Assembly (NCBI GenBank): GCA_021372615.1
Contig: JAJFUB010000014.1
Coordinates: forward strand, 1 to 40,648
Source of the DNA: a bacterium
GTDB lineage: Bacteria; Armatimonadota; Zipacnadia; Zipacnadales; UBA11051
Direction of reading: 5' to 3'
Length of the DNA: 40,648 bases
This document shows positions 33,165-40,648 of the stretch, in pieces. Under the pieces are notes generated by a model. It did no database searches. It had not been told where the DNA came from and saw only the letters and a list, made by a program, of their open reading frames with translations. Position 1 is the stretch's first letter, and every line of letters begins with the position of its first letter. The position numbers were made by a program, and so were the translations under genes.

Positions 33165-33229
33165 GCGCGCGTGTCCCCACGCGCGCAAATGCGTTCGCGG
33201 ACAGCTGCGGCTCTGGAGAGCCGCGCTCC
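33165..33229 (+). repeat. Two strong hairpins, the second a dispersed palindrome
   Basis: First hairpin: GCGCGCGTG (33165-33173) pairs with CACGCGCGC (33178-33186). Second: GCGGCTCT/AGAGCCGC (33207-33224) with a GG centre, inside a 25-bp unit (33205-33229) that recurs in reverse orientation at 40622-40648 with a 2-base difference. Together they may also end transcription of the small upstream gene. Confidence 0.65.
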
Positions 33230-33295
33230 AGAGGCCCCCTCTCCCCCGCCTCCCTGGCAGGACAGCGGTATGGCACGACACACGAAACCCGACCT

Positions 33296-34258
33296 ATGAC
33301 CAGAGCTTACCTGAAGTACAGTCTCCTCCTGATCGGCATCATCGCCGTCGCCATTCCTGTCGCCTGCCTGTCGCAGCAGCGAGTGCTGGTGCGCGTCAAC
33401 GACCAGCCGATCACCGAGGAGGACCTGCAGCGGGAGTTGGTGGTGCAGGAGGGCGCCAAGCTACTGCTGGAGATGATTGACACGCAACTGATCCTGCAGG
33501 CTGCGCGGCAGGCCAATGTGTCCATCACCGAGCCGGAGCTGGACATGAAGGAGCAGCAGGCCATCGCGCGCATTGGCTCGGAGCGGGACTTCGCCGAGGA
33601 GCTGCGCAAGAACCGCCGCACCAAGGCGGAGTTCCGGCAGGAACTGGCGGCCGAGGCGTTACTGGAGCGCCTGGCGATGGCCAACCACCCCCTCGACGAC
33701 ACAGACCTGCGGCGCTACTACGAGGCCCACAAGTCGGAGTTCTCCTACCCCGAGCAGGTGCGCCTGCGCCTGATGCTGTTCCGCGACAAGGCCAGCGCCG
33801 ACGCCGTGGCAACGGCCCTCCGTGACCCGCAGGCGGACTTTGCCGGCCTAGCCAAGGCGTTCTCGGAGGACCCCGCCACCAAGGACGACGGGGGGGACAC
33901 CGGCTTCGTGAGCCGCGGCGATTTCGCCAAGCCCATCAGCGACCGCGCCTTCGCGATGCAGCCCGGACAGATCAGTGCAGTGCTCCAGGTGCCGGACGGT
34001 TGGGCGATCATCAAGCTGGAGGCGAAGCGGCCGGCGGGGGCGCAGTCGTTCGCCAGCGTCCGGGAGACGCTGAGGGCGCGGGTGCAGGTCGAGCAGTTGG
34101 AGCAGGCCACGACGGACTGGCTGGACCGCGCTCGCTCCCGCGCGCAGATCACGATCCCCGACCCCTTCCTGGCCACGCGCGTGCAGGGCCTGATCGCGAT
34201 CCATACTCCGTTCCAGCCCAGCAACCTGGTGCCCGACATCCCGATGGCGCCAAGATAG
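33296..34258 (+). CDS. Exported PPIC-type (parvulin) peptidyl-prolyl isomerase, SurA/PrsA-like
   Basis: The 320-residue product starts at ATG 33296. A longer frame from 33137 runs through repeat hairpins and is rejected. The N-terminal hydrophobic segment (about 8-24) ends PVAC, so it is either an anchor or an atypical lipoprotein signal. Residues about 28-145 are the helical SurA_N-like chaperone part (VRVNDQPITEEDLQREL, EPELDMKEQQ, YYEAHKSEF). Residues about 150-245 are the rotamase core (VRLRLMLF, FAGLAKAFSEDPATKDDGGD, GFVSRGDF, PGQISAVLQVPDGWAIIKL). It probably helps fold the secreted enzymes encoded next to it. It is followed by a GC-rich hairpin and then the GH50-like gene. Confidence 0.9.
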   Translation: MTRAYLKYSLLLIGIIAVAIPVACLSQQRVLVRVNDQPITEEDLQRELVVQEGAKLLLEMIDTQLILQAARQANVSITEPELDMKEQQAIARIGSERDFAEELRKNRRTKAEFRQELAAEALLERLAMANHPLDDTDLRRYYEAHKSEFSYPEQVRLRLMLFRDKASADAVATALRDPQADFAGLAKAFSEDPATKDDGGDTGFVSRGDFAKPISDRAFAMQPGQISAVLQVPDGWAIIKLEAKRPAGAQSFASVRETLRARVQVEQLEQATTDWLDRARSRAQITIPDPFLATRVQGLIAIHTPFQPSNLVPDIPMAPR

Positions 34259-34268
34259 CGAGACACGG

Positions 34269-34301
34269 GGGGCCGGAGCGCCGGCGGCGCCGCCCGGCCC
34301 C
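34269..34301 (+). terminator. GC-rich branched hairpin after the foldase gene
   Basis: GGGGCCGG (34269-34276) pairs with CCGGCCCC (34294-34301), and an inner GCGCC/GGCGC stem fits between them. It lies ten bases after the stop. No T-run follows, so terminator activity is uncertain. Confidence 0.4.
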
Positions 34302-34327
34302 GCGACCACGCCATCCAGGAGACAGCC

Positions 34328-36436
34328 ATGAGCCCCTCTGCCGCGACGCTGCTGCTGGTTTGGGCCGTGCTACTGCTCGGCAACCTGGCCGCCGCCGAAG
34401 ACCAGGTGCTGTATGGCTTTGAGGAGGGCTTCCAGGCGGCGAAGCTCCCGGCCCGCGGGGTGCAGGTGGAGCGGGTCAGTCGCGACGGCCACGGCGCCCT
34501 GCGGCTGACCACCGGGCACGCCCAGGACTGGCCGGGGATTGACCTGCCGGCGGCCTTCGGCCCGTGGGACCTGAGCAAGCACGAGTACGTCGCCGTGGAT
34601 GTCCGCAATGTGGGGACCAACGCCGTGACGGTGTGCTGCCGGGTGGACAACATGGGGGCCGACGGCATCCGCAACTGCCTCACCAAGCAGCTCACGCTCA
34701 AAGCCGGGGAACAGGGCACAGTCCAGGTCCCGCTCAGCCGCCTGGCGCCGGGGATGGAGCAGATCAAGCTCTTCGGGATGCGCGGGCTGCCGTGGGCGAT
34801 GGCGACGGACAAGGTCATCAACCCCGCCGAGGTCGTCAACCTCGTGATCTTCGTGCCCAAGCCGCAGGAAGACCACGCCTTCGAGATCAGCAACGTGCGC
34901 GCCGGGGGGACGTACCAGGCTCCGGCCGAGATCGGTCTGGACGCCGCCACGTTCTTCCCCTTCATTGACGAGTTCGGCCAGTACATCCATCGCGACTGGC
35001 CCGGCAAGACCCACGCCCCAGAGGACTTCGCCGCCCGTCGCCTGGCCGAGGCGGCCGACTTACAGGCCCGCCCCGGCCCCGAGGGCTGGGATCAGTACGG
35101 CGGCTGGCAGAGCGGGCCGCAGCTGGAGGCCACCGGCTTCTTCCGCACGGTGAAGCACCAGGGCAAGTGGTGGCTGGTGGACCCCGAGGGGCGGCTGTTC
35201 TGGGCCCACGGCGTGGACTGCGTGACCCCCTATGAGGGCGGAACGCCCCTGGACGAGCGCGACAACTGGTTCCGCAACCTGCCTGCCGCCGACGGGGAGT
35301 TCAAGGCCTGCTACGGCAAGACCTGGCGCGTCGTGCACGGCACCTACACCGGCAAGCAACCCCGCACGTTCGACTTCGCCCGCGCCAATCTCATGCGCAA
35401 GTACGGCGCGGACTTCATGCCCGCCTTCGCCGATGTCAGCCACCGCCGCCTGCGCAGTTGGGGCCTCAACACCATCGCCAACTGGTCGGACGCAACCATA
35501 TACCTGCAGCGCAAGACGCCGTACACCGTCAACCTCGGGTTCAGCTCCAAGCAACTGGAGGGGAGCCAGGGCTACTGGGGCAAGTTCCGTGATGTGTTCG
35601 ACCCGAGCTTCGCCGACGCCCTCGCCAAGGCCATGGCCGGGCAGGTCGGCAAGTCCGCCGACGACCCGTGGTGCCTGGGCTACTTCGTGGACAACGAGCT
35701 AGGCTGGGGCGATGAGACCTCCCTGGCTCTGGGGGCGCTGCTGTCGCCGCCGGAGCAGGCCGCCAAGCAGGCGTTCATCGCCGACCTGCGGGCCAAGTAC
35801 GACGATATCGCGCAGCTCAATGCCGCCTGGGGCACGACCCACGCCTCGTGGGAGGCGCTGCTGCAGTTCCGCGGCGTCCCGGACAAGACGAAAGCCGGCG
35901 CCGACCTGAAAGCCTTCTACACCCGCACGGCGGAGACGTACTTCAAGACGATCCGCGATGGCATCAAGGCAGTCGCACCGCATCAGCTCTACCTGGGCTG
36001 CCGATTCGCGTGGGTCAATGACCGCGCGGCGGCGGCAGCAGCTAAGTACTGCGATGTCGTGTGCTGCAACCTGTATCGTCCCTCGGTGGCTGACTTCAAG
36101 CCCGCCGGCGGCGCCGACGTGCCGCTGATCATCGGCGAGTTCCACTTCGGGGCGCTGGACCGGGGGATGTTCCATACCGGGCTGGTGCCGGTGGCGAACC
36201 AGGAAGCACGGGCCAAGGCGTACCGCGAGTACGTGCAGGGCGCGTTGCGCAACCCGTACTTCGTGGGCAGCGGCTGGTTCAAGTACATGGACGAAGCGAC
36301 GACCGGCCGGCCGCTGGATGAGGAGAACTACCAGATCGGCTTCGTGGACTGCTGCGACACGCCGTACGGCGAGACAATCGCGGCGGTGCGCGAGGTGGGA
36401 TACGGGATGTACCAGTACCGGTTCGAGGGGCGATGA
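34328..36436 (+). CDS. Secreted GH50-like (agarase-type) glycoside hydrolase
   Basis: The 702-residue product has a signal peptide (1-23). Residues about 25-195 are a carbohydrate-binding-like beta-sandwich, and about 205-700 are the catalytic barrel. Signature segments fit GH50 beta-agarase-type enzymes: GKWWLVDPEGRLFWAHGVD (about 279-297), the probable acid/base Glu457 in GYFVDNELGWGDE, and the probable nucleophile Glu604 in IIGEFHFGALDRG. It starts with ATG 34328 after CAGGAGA. True agarose activity is not implied: GH50-like proteins in land bacteria probably act on other glycans. It is followed by a nested inverted repeat and then a heparinase II/III-like gene, forming a secreted polysaccharide-degradation pair. 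Confidence 0.83.
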   Translation: MSPSAATLLLVWAVLLLGNLAAAEDQVLYGFEEGFQAAKLPARGVQVERVSRDGHGALRLTTGHAQDWPGIDLPAAFGPWDLSKHEYVAVDVRNVGTNAVTVCCRVDNMGADGIRNCLTKQLTLKAGEQGTVQVPLSRLAPGMEQIKLFGMRGLPWAMATDKVINPAEVVNLVIFVPKPQEDHAFEISNVRAGGTYQAPAEIGLDAATFFPFIDEFGQYIHRDWPGKTHAPEDFAARRLAEAADLQARPGPEGWDQYGGWQSGPQLEATGFFRTVKHQGKWWLVDPEGRLFWAHGVDCVTPYEGGTPLDERDNWFRNLPAADGEFKACYGKTWRVVHGTYTGKQPRTFDFARANLMRKYGADFMPAFADVSHRRLRSWGLNTIANWSDATIYLQRKTPYTVNLGFSSKQLEGSQGYWGKFRDVFDPSFADALAKAMAGQVGKSADDPWCLGYFVDNELGWGDETSLALGALLSPPEQAAKQAFIADLRAKYDDIAQLNAAWGTTHASWEALLQFRGVPDKTKAGADLKAFYTRTAETYFKTIRDGIKAVAPHQLYLGCRFAWVNDRAAAAAAKYCDVVCCNLYRPSVADFKPAGGADVPLIIGEFHFGALDRGMFHTGLVPVANQEARAKAYREYVQGALRNPYFVGSGWFKYMDEATTGRPLDEENYQIGFVDCCDTPYGETIAAVREVGYGMYQYRFEGR

Positions 36437-36718
36437 GTCGCCCCTCCGGGGCTCACACGGCAAGGCAAGGGGGGGGGAGGCCGTGGGACGGGGGCTTCCG
36501 CCCCCGCCGAGGTTGAGCCGCGCCTCCGGCGCTGGACGGCCACGGCGCTGGACGACCACGGCGCACGACGACACGGCCACGGCGGCCACGGCTCGCCTCC
36601 GATGCGAGGCGGATGGTGTGTGCGAGGCCCGGAGGGCCGACTCAGACTAGGCGGGGGCGGAAGCCCCCGTCCCGGCGCGCATCTGCCCTTCCCTCCGGCC
36701 GAAGCCCCGGAGGGGCGA
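36425..36718 (+). repeat. Nested perfect inverted repeats filling the gene gap
   Basis: The outer 16-bp arms (36438-36453 and 36703-36718) are exact reverse complements. The inner 24-bp arms (36485-36508 and 36650-36673) are also exact, with core GGGGGCTTCCGCCCCC. The left arm also pairs with GAGGGGCGA (36425-36433), putting the GH50-like stop codon in a hairpin loop. Between the arms is low-complexity GC-rich DNA (repeated GGCCACGGC) with no credible gene. The 281-bp unit resembles a MITE or a clustered REP-type sequence; no target-site duplication is obvious. Confidence 0.8.
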
Positions 36719-36755
36719 CGGTTGATGTCATCAACCTGCCTACTGGAGGCACACG

Positions 36756-39700
36756 GTGAGGGCTTACTTGCTGCCGCTGTTGATGCTGGGCGCCGCGCAC
36801 CTGGCGCACGCGGAGACGCTCATCTCGCTGGACTTCGAACAGTCCACGGACGTGAAGGCCTACCCGGTGCTGAGCTTCAGCGGGTCAGTCACGGGTGAGG
36901 TGGTGCCCGGCGGTCCGGACGGCAAGGGCCAGTGCCTGAAGTTCACCAACGCCAAGCCCGACAAGTACTGCCAGGCCAGCATCAAGCTCGATCGTCCCAT
37001 GGTCAAGGACCTGGCGATCTCCTTCGACCACCGTGAGGTCATCGAGGAGGGCAAGAAGCCCAACTACCTGGGGATCATCTTCGACGGCCCCGGAAGCAGC
37101 CAGTGGTTCAGCAGCGACAAGTTCACCGACCAGTGGCGGCATGTCGAGGTGTCGCCGGCGGACCTGGAGTCGCCGACCAAGACGACACTGACGCTGGAGA
37201 CGCTGCTCTCGCGGGTCAACCTGTATGGCCGGGCCGACAACGAGACCCAGGCGATCATGACGGTGTGGCTGGACAACATCCGCATCCATACCGATCCGCG
37301 CCCCGCGCAACTGTCCGACCGTGTGCGCACCTCGTATACGGCCGCGCCGTTCTTCCACTGGGCGCGCAACATGGGCCCGGTGCGCCTGGAGTACTCGCCG
37401 GACCCGGCCTTCCCGGCGGCCCAGACCACGACGGTGGAGACGAGCCGCAACTGGGTGGTGCCCGACAAGGCGCTGGCGCCCGGCGACTGGTACTGGCGCG
37501 TCCATCGCGACAGTCCCCTGGCTTCCAGCGTCACCCCGGCTGAGAAGATCGTCATTCCCGCCGAGGCGCACCGGTACATCGGCCCGCCCATCCCCTTCGC
37601 GGAGCTGAACCGGCGGGGCTATCCGCGCCTGATTGGCGGCGGCCTGGCGCCGGAAGCGGAGCGCGCGTCGCTGATCAGCCAGGCGAGGTCATCCTACCGG
37701 CAGGGCATCCCCGACGACCCGCCGGCCTACGCCCCCGGCAACCCCGACTGGCCGACCTGGATTGACTGGTACGGCAAGGTGCATGGGGGCATCACCTCCC
37801 GCACCGGCGGGAGGCTGCAGCAGATGGCCGAGTTGTATGTGCGCACGCGTGACCCCCAAGTGCGCGACTGGCTCAAGGAGATGGCGCTGAAGGCGGCGAC
37901 GTGGGACCCGCTGGGCGGCAGCTCCATCAAGGGCGGCGACATCGGCTTCCAGCACCTGCTGCGGGGCCTGAACTGGGCCTACGACGCGCTGCATGACGAC
38001 CTGACGGACGAGGAGCGTGGGAAGCTGCGCGGGGTGCTCATCCGCCGGGCCGAGCTGTTCAGCAACTACCTGAACCCCTTCCGCGTCGGCGGACGCGAGT
38101 ACAACAACCACGCCTGGCTCTGCGCGCTCGCGCTCGGGGAGAGCGGCCTGCTCCTGACCGGCGAATATGAGCCGGCGACGAACTGGGCCCAGTACGCCTA
38201 CGACCTGTACTGCGGCCTGTTCCTGTGCGGGCTCGGCTACCAGGGCGACAACAACGAAGGCATCGGCTACTGGGGCTATGGCCTCAGCTTCGTCATCAAG
38301 TATGCCGACATGATGAAGCAGGTCTGCAACATTGACCTGTTCCAGCACCCGTGGCTGTACCAGACGGGCCGCTTCCCGATGTACACCTGCCCGCCCGGCG
38401 CGTGGGCCGTGTCCTTCGCCGACACCGCCAAGCCCAACCACAGCGTGTTCGGCCCGGCCATGACCTCACAGGTCAGAGAGCTGGCGCTGCGCACGAAGGA
38501 CCCGTACGCGCTGTGGTATGCCGGCGGCACGGCCGCCGAGGCGGGCTTTGAGCCCAAGCCGCCGCTCGACCTGCCGCAGTCCATCTTCTACCGTTTCATC
38601 GGCTGGGGTGTGTTCAACACCTCGCTGCTCAGCGGCGCCGACGGCGTCACGGTCGCCATGCACAGTGGCCCCTTCTGGGCCGGGCACCAGCACGAGGACC
38701 AGAACGCCTTCGTCATCCACGCCTACGGCGAGAAGCTGGCGATTGACTCGGGCTACTACGACTGGTATGGCAGCCCGCACTTCACGAACTACTCGACACT
38801 CACGCGCGCCCATAACGCCATCCTTGTCAACGGCCAGGACCAGAAGTCGCGCCGTCCCGGCTGCGACGGCGTGGTGCGGGAGTGGTTCGACAGCCCTGCC
38901 TTCGGGGCCATGCTGGGCGACGCCTCCGACCCGGACCTGTATGAGGGGGCGCTGAAGCGGTGGGACCGCCGCATCCTGTTCATCAAGCCGGGGTTCGTGA
39001 TCGTGCACGATGTGCTGGGCGCGAGCCAGGGCCCCGCGCAGTATGACTGGCTGCTCCACACCGTCGCGCCGATCGAGACCGACGCGAAGAGCCAGTCGTT
39101 CAGCTTCACCAGCGGCCAGGCCGGCCTCAGCGGCCGGTTCATCGCCCCGACGGATGTGGACCTGAAGGTCGTCGCGGGCTATCCGGTGGAGCCGGTGGAC
39201 GGCTACAGCACGCGCCCCGTGCCGCCCGAGAAGTACTCACACGAATGGACGCTGTGGGCCACGCCGCGGGAGAAGCGCCAGGCCGAGGACTTCCTGGCCG
39301 TCATGCAGGTTCGCGAGGCGGGGGAAGCGGCCGCGAAGCTGGAACCGCTGGCTGTGCGCAACGGCCTGGGCGGGCGTATCACCGCGGGGAAGGAGACGAC
39401 GGAGGTGCTGGTTCGTGCGCGCGAGGCGCAGGGCCCAATGGCCTCCACCGGGGTGACGGCGAACGCCGCGGCGGCCGTCGTCACCGTGGCGGCCCAGGGC
39501 CGGCCGGTGCAGGCGTTCTGCGGCGGCGGCACGCTGCTCAAGAGCGCCGGCATCAGCCTCGTCGAGGCCGACCAGCCTGTGGACTTTGCCTGGGTGGACA
39601 ACACGCTGGGAGAGATCATCACCCTCCGCGCGGACAAGCCCGCGCGCCTGCTGACGATGCTCAACCTGCGCGGCGAGCCGGACCTCACCCGGGCCCCCGG

Positions 39701-40508
39701 GGTGAAGATCAGACCCGTCAAGGGCCTGTGGGAGTTGCAGGTCCCGGCCGGCGAGCACCAGATCATCTGGCCGGCTGCCACGACGAAGGCTGCCCGGCCC
39801 GCCGGGGTGAAGCTCACCCACTATCCGCTGCCGGTCGGCACGGAGGCGACGCACTACTGGTGGGGCGTGTGGGAGGCGCCGGCGCAGGGCCACTACGAGA
39901 TGAGCCTCCGGAGCGTCACGCCGCCAACGAGCCTGACGCTGGACGGCAAGCCGGTGGGCCTCAGCGGCGGCACGCGCCGCTGGCTGCAGGCGGGGCGGCA
40001 CGCGGTGCTGCTGAGCGGCCCCGACGTCGCGCCGGACTTGAGGCTTACCCCCCTCCCGACCGAGTTGCTGCCGGCCACGATGCTGCCGGTGGAGTACGCC
40101 CCGCCCGCCGGGGCCCTGGTCATCGAGGCTGAGAAGCCGGCCAGCGAGGGGCAAGTCAAGGGGCAGGTCATGGAGAAAGTAGGGGCCAGCGGGAAGCTCG
40201 CGCACTGCGTGTGGGACACCGAAGGTCAGTGGGCGACGTGGGAGTGCACCGTCCCGCGCGAGGGCGACTACCGGCTGCTCGTCCGCGGCTGCAGCGAACA
40301 GCCGGAGGTGCTGCGGTCGCTGCAAGTGGACCAGGTGCTGTATGACCTGCGCCTCAGCGGCACCGGCGGCTGGTCGCGGACGACCAGCGACTGGCGGTAC
40401 TTCGCCCTGCCAGCGAAGCTGCACCTGAAGCCCGGCGCGCACACGCTGAGGCTGGAGGCGCTGAGCGGCTCGATGAACCTGGATTGCTTCGTCCTGGAGC
40501 CGCAGTAG
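36756..40508 (+). CDS. Large secreted heparinase II/III-like protein (DUF4962-type) with C-terminal carbohydrate-binding domain
   Basis: The 1250-residue product starts at GTG 36756 with GGAGG six bases upstream and has a signal peptide (about 1-20). In order: an N-terminal lectin-like beta-sandwich (about 22-180); an Fn3-like DUF4962 segment (about 185-270); an alpha/alpha barrel (about 290-600); and the heparinase II/III beta domain (about 600-870), with GPFWAGHQHEDQNAFVIHA and YGEKLAIDSGYYDWYG around the expected His and Tyr residues, then TRAHNAILVNGQ. A beta-rich middle follows, then a CBM6/35-like module (about 1110-1250: LVIEAEKPASEG, YRLLVRGCS, AHTLRLEAL). It should cleave or bind an acidic polysaccharide outside the cell. 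Being about twice the size of a simple heparinase, it is a multi-module enzyme. Confidence 0.85.
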   Translation: MRAYLLPLLMLGAAHLAHAETLISLDFEQSTDVKAYPVLSFSGSVTGEVVPGGPDGKGQCLKFTNAKPDKYCQASIKLDRPMVKDLAISFDHREVIEEGKKPNYLGIIFDGPGSSQWFSSDKFTDQWRHVEVSPADLESPTKTTLTLETLLSRVNLYGRADNETQAIMTVWLDNIRIHTDPRPAQLSDRVRTSYTAAPFFHWARNMGPVRLEYSPDPAFPAAQTTTVETSRNWVVPDKALAPGDWYWRVHRDSPLASSVTPAEKIVIPAEAHRYIGPPIPFAELNRRGYPRLIGGGLAPEAERASLISQARSSYRQGIPDDPPAYAPGNPDWPTWIDWYGKVHGGITSRTGGRLQQMAELYVRTRDPQVRDWLKEMALKAATWDPLGGSSIKGGDIGFQHLLRGLNWAYDALHDDLTDEERGKLRGVLIRRAELFSNYLNPFRVGGREYNNHAWLCALALGESGLLLTGEYEPATNWAQYAYDLYCGLFLCGLGYQGDNNEGIGYWGYGLSFVIKYADMMKQVCNIDLFQHPWLYQTGRFPMYTCPPGAWAVSFADTAKPNHSVFGPAMTSQVRELALRTKDPYALWYAGGTAAEAGFEPKPPLDLPQSIFYRFIGWGVFNTSLLSGADGVTVAMHSGPFWAGHQHEDQNAFVIHAYGEKLAIDSGYYDWYGSPHFTNYSTLTRAHNAILVNGQDQKSRRPGCDGVVREWFDSPAFGAMLGDASDPDLYEGALKRWDRRILFIKPGFVIVHDVLGASQGPAQYDWLLHTVAPIETDAKSQSFSFTSGQAGLSGRFIAPTDVDLKVVAGYPVEPVDGYSTRPVPPEKYSHEWTLWATPREKRQAEDFLAVMQVREAGEAAAKLEPLAVRNGLGGRITAGKETTEVLVRAREAQGPMASTGVTANAAAAVVTVAAQGRPVQAFCGGGTLLKSAGISLVEADQPVDFAWVDNTLGEIITLRADKPARLLTMLNLRGEPDLTRAPGVKIRPVKGLWELQVPAGEHQIIWPAATTKAARPAGVKLTHYPLPVGTEATHYWWGVWEAPAQGHYEMSLRSVTPPTSLTLDGKPVGLSGGTRRWLQAGRHAVLLSGPDVAPDLRLTPLPTELLPATMLPVEYAPPAGALVIEAEKPASEGQVKGQVMEKVGASGKLAHCVWDTEGQWATWECTVPREGDYRLLVRGCSEQPEVLRSLQVDQVLYDLRLSGTGGWSRTTSDWRYFALPAKLHLKPGAHTLRLEALSGSMNLDCFVLEPQ

Positions 40509-40621
40509 AGCCGTCGGCTGTGGGGCCCGCCGCACACGACGTGGCACCCACGGCCTGTTCCCATGCTTGTACGAACCTCAGCAACAGCGCCACAGGGCAA
40601 CGTGCCGTGGTCGGCGTCGTC

Positions 40622-40648
40622 GGAGCGCGGCTCTCCAGAGCCGCACAG
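40622..40648 (-). repeat. Inverted copy of the 33205-33229 palindrome
   Basis: The last 27 bases of the window contain GCGGCTCTCCAGAGCCGC, an exact palindromic hairpin. Read on the minus strand it matches 33205-33229 almost completely. The preceding 40509-40621 shows no gene. The unit may continue beyond the window. Confidence 0.7.

Noticed and set aside
33137-33295. N-terminal extension of the foldase gene
   Set aside because: It runs through hairpin repeats and would hide the membrane signal found right after ATG 33296.

Overview
The window is uniformly GC-rich bacterial DNA with densely packed genes, short intergenic gaps, Shine-Dalgarno-led ATG/GTG starts and no tRNA, rRNA, CRISPR array or prophage that I can see. 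The mix is two housekeeping one-carbon genes (purH, glyA) among many secreted or lipid-anchored proteins: DUF4091, GH50-like, heparinase II/III-like, beta-propellers, ankyrin lipoproteins, a UroD-like protein and a D-aminoacylase-like amidohydrolase. This suits a polysaccharide-degrading, uncultured high-GC lineage. Armatimonadota is my best guess, with Planctomycetota or Hydrogenedentota as alternatives. This is inference from gene content only.

Layout. 58-2493 (-) is a secreted DUF4091 protein. It diverges from purH (2716-4356), which has a consensus sigma-70 promoter. 4357-5817 is an accessory module: an orphan membrane/SH3-like protein followed by a second, diverged copy of the last 148 bp of purH. 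A four-helix-bundle 23S-IVP protein, glyA with a clear terminator, and a GT87-type membrane protein follow. 9132-13901 encodes two secreted proteins, the second interrupted by an in-frame TGA. 13928-21203 is a tight plus-strand envelope cluster: two ankyrin lipoproteins, a PspA-like protein, a membrane TPR-like protein, a membrane-anchored formylglycine-enzyme-like protein and two anchored lectin-fold-like proteins. 21225-22891 repeats the purH arrangement: a cupin gene, an orphan ORF, then a diverged copy of the last 111 bp of the cupin gene. A UroD-family gene and a TolB-like propeller lipoprotein follow. A four-gene minus-strand operon (32788 down to 26239) encodes a metallophosphoesterase, an FAD oxidoreductase, a D-aminoacylase-like enzyme and a secreted propeller. 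The right end (32888-40508, +) holds a small ORF, a PPIC-type foldase, a GH50-like enzyme and a 1250-residue heparinase II/III-like protein.

The most unusual signal is the pair of modules at 4209-5817 and 21477-22891. In each, a gene 3' end occurs twice as a direct repeat flanking one orphan ORF of atypical composition. The two copies differ almost only at silent or conservative positions, so they look like alleles from different lineages rather than a decaying local duplication. No integrase is present. Around the second module lies a dispersed inverted-repeat family with core TTAAGTATGGTGTCCCC, found at four intergenic sites. Other repeats are a 281-bp nested inverted repeat before the heparinase-like gene and a palindrome shared by 33205-33229 and 40622-40648.

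How the genes may work together: purH and glyA both belong to folate one-carbon/purine metabolism. The right-hand secreted enzymes and the foldase fit extracellular glycan breakdown. The 14-21 kb cluster looks like an envelope-maintenance or surface-scaffold system of unknown role.
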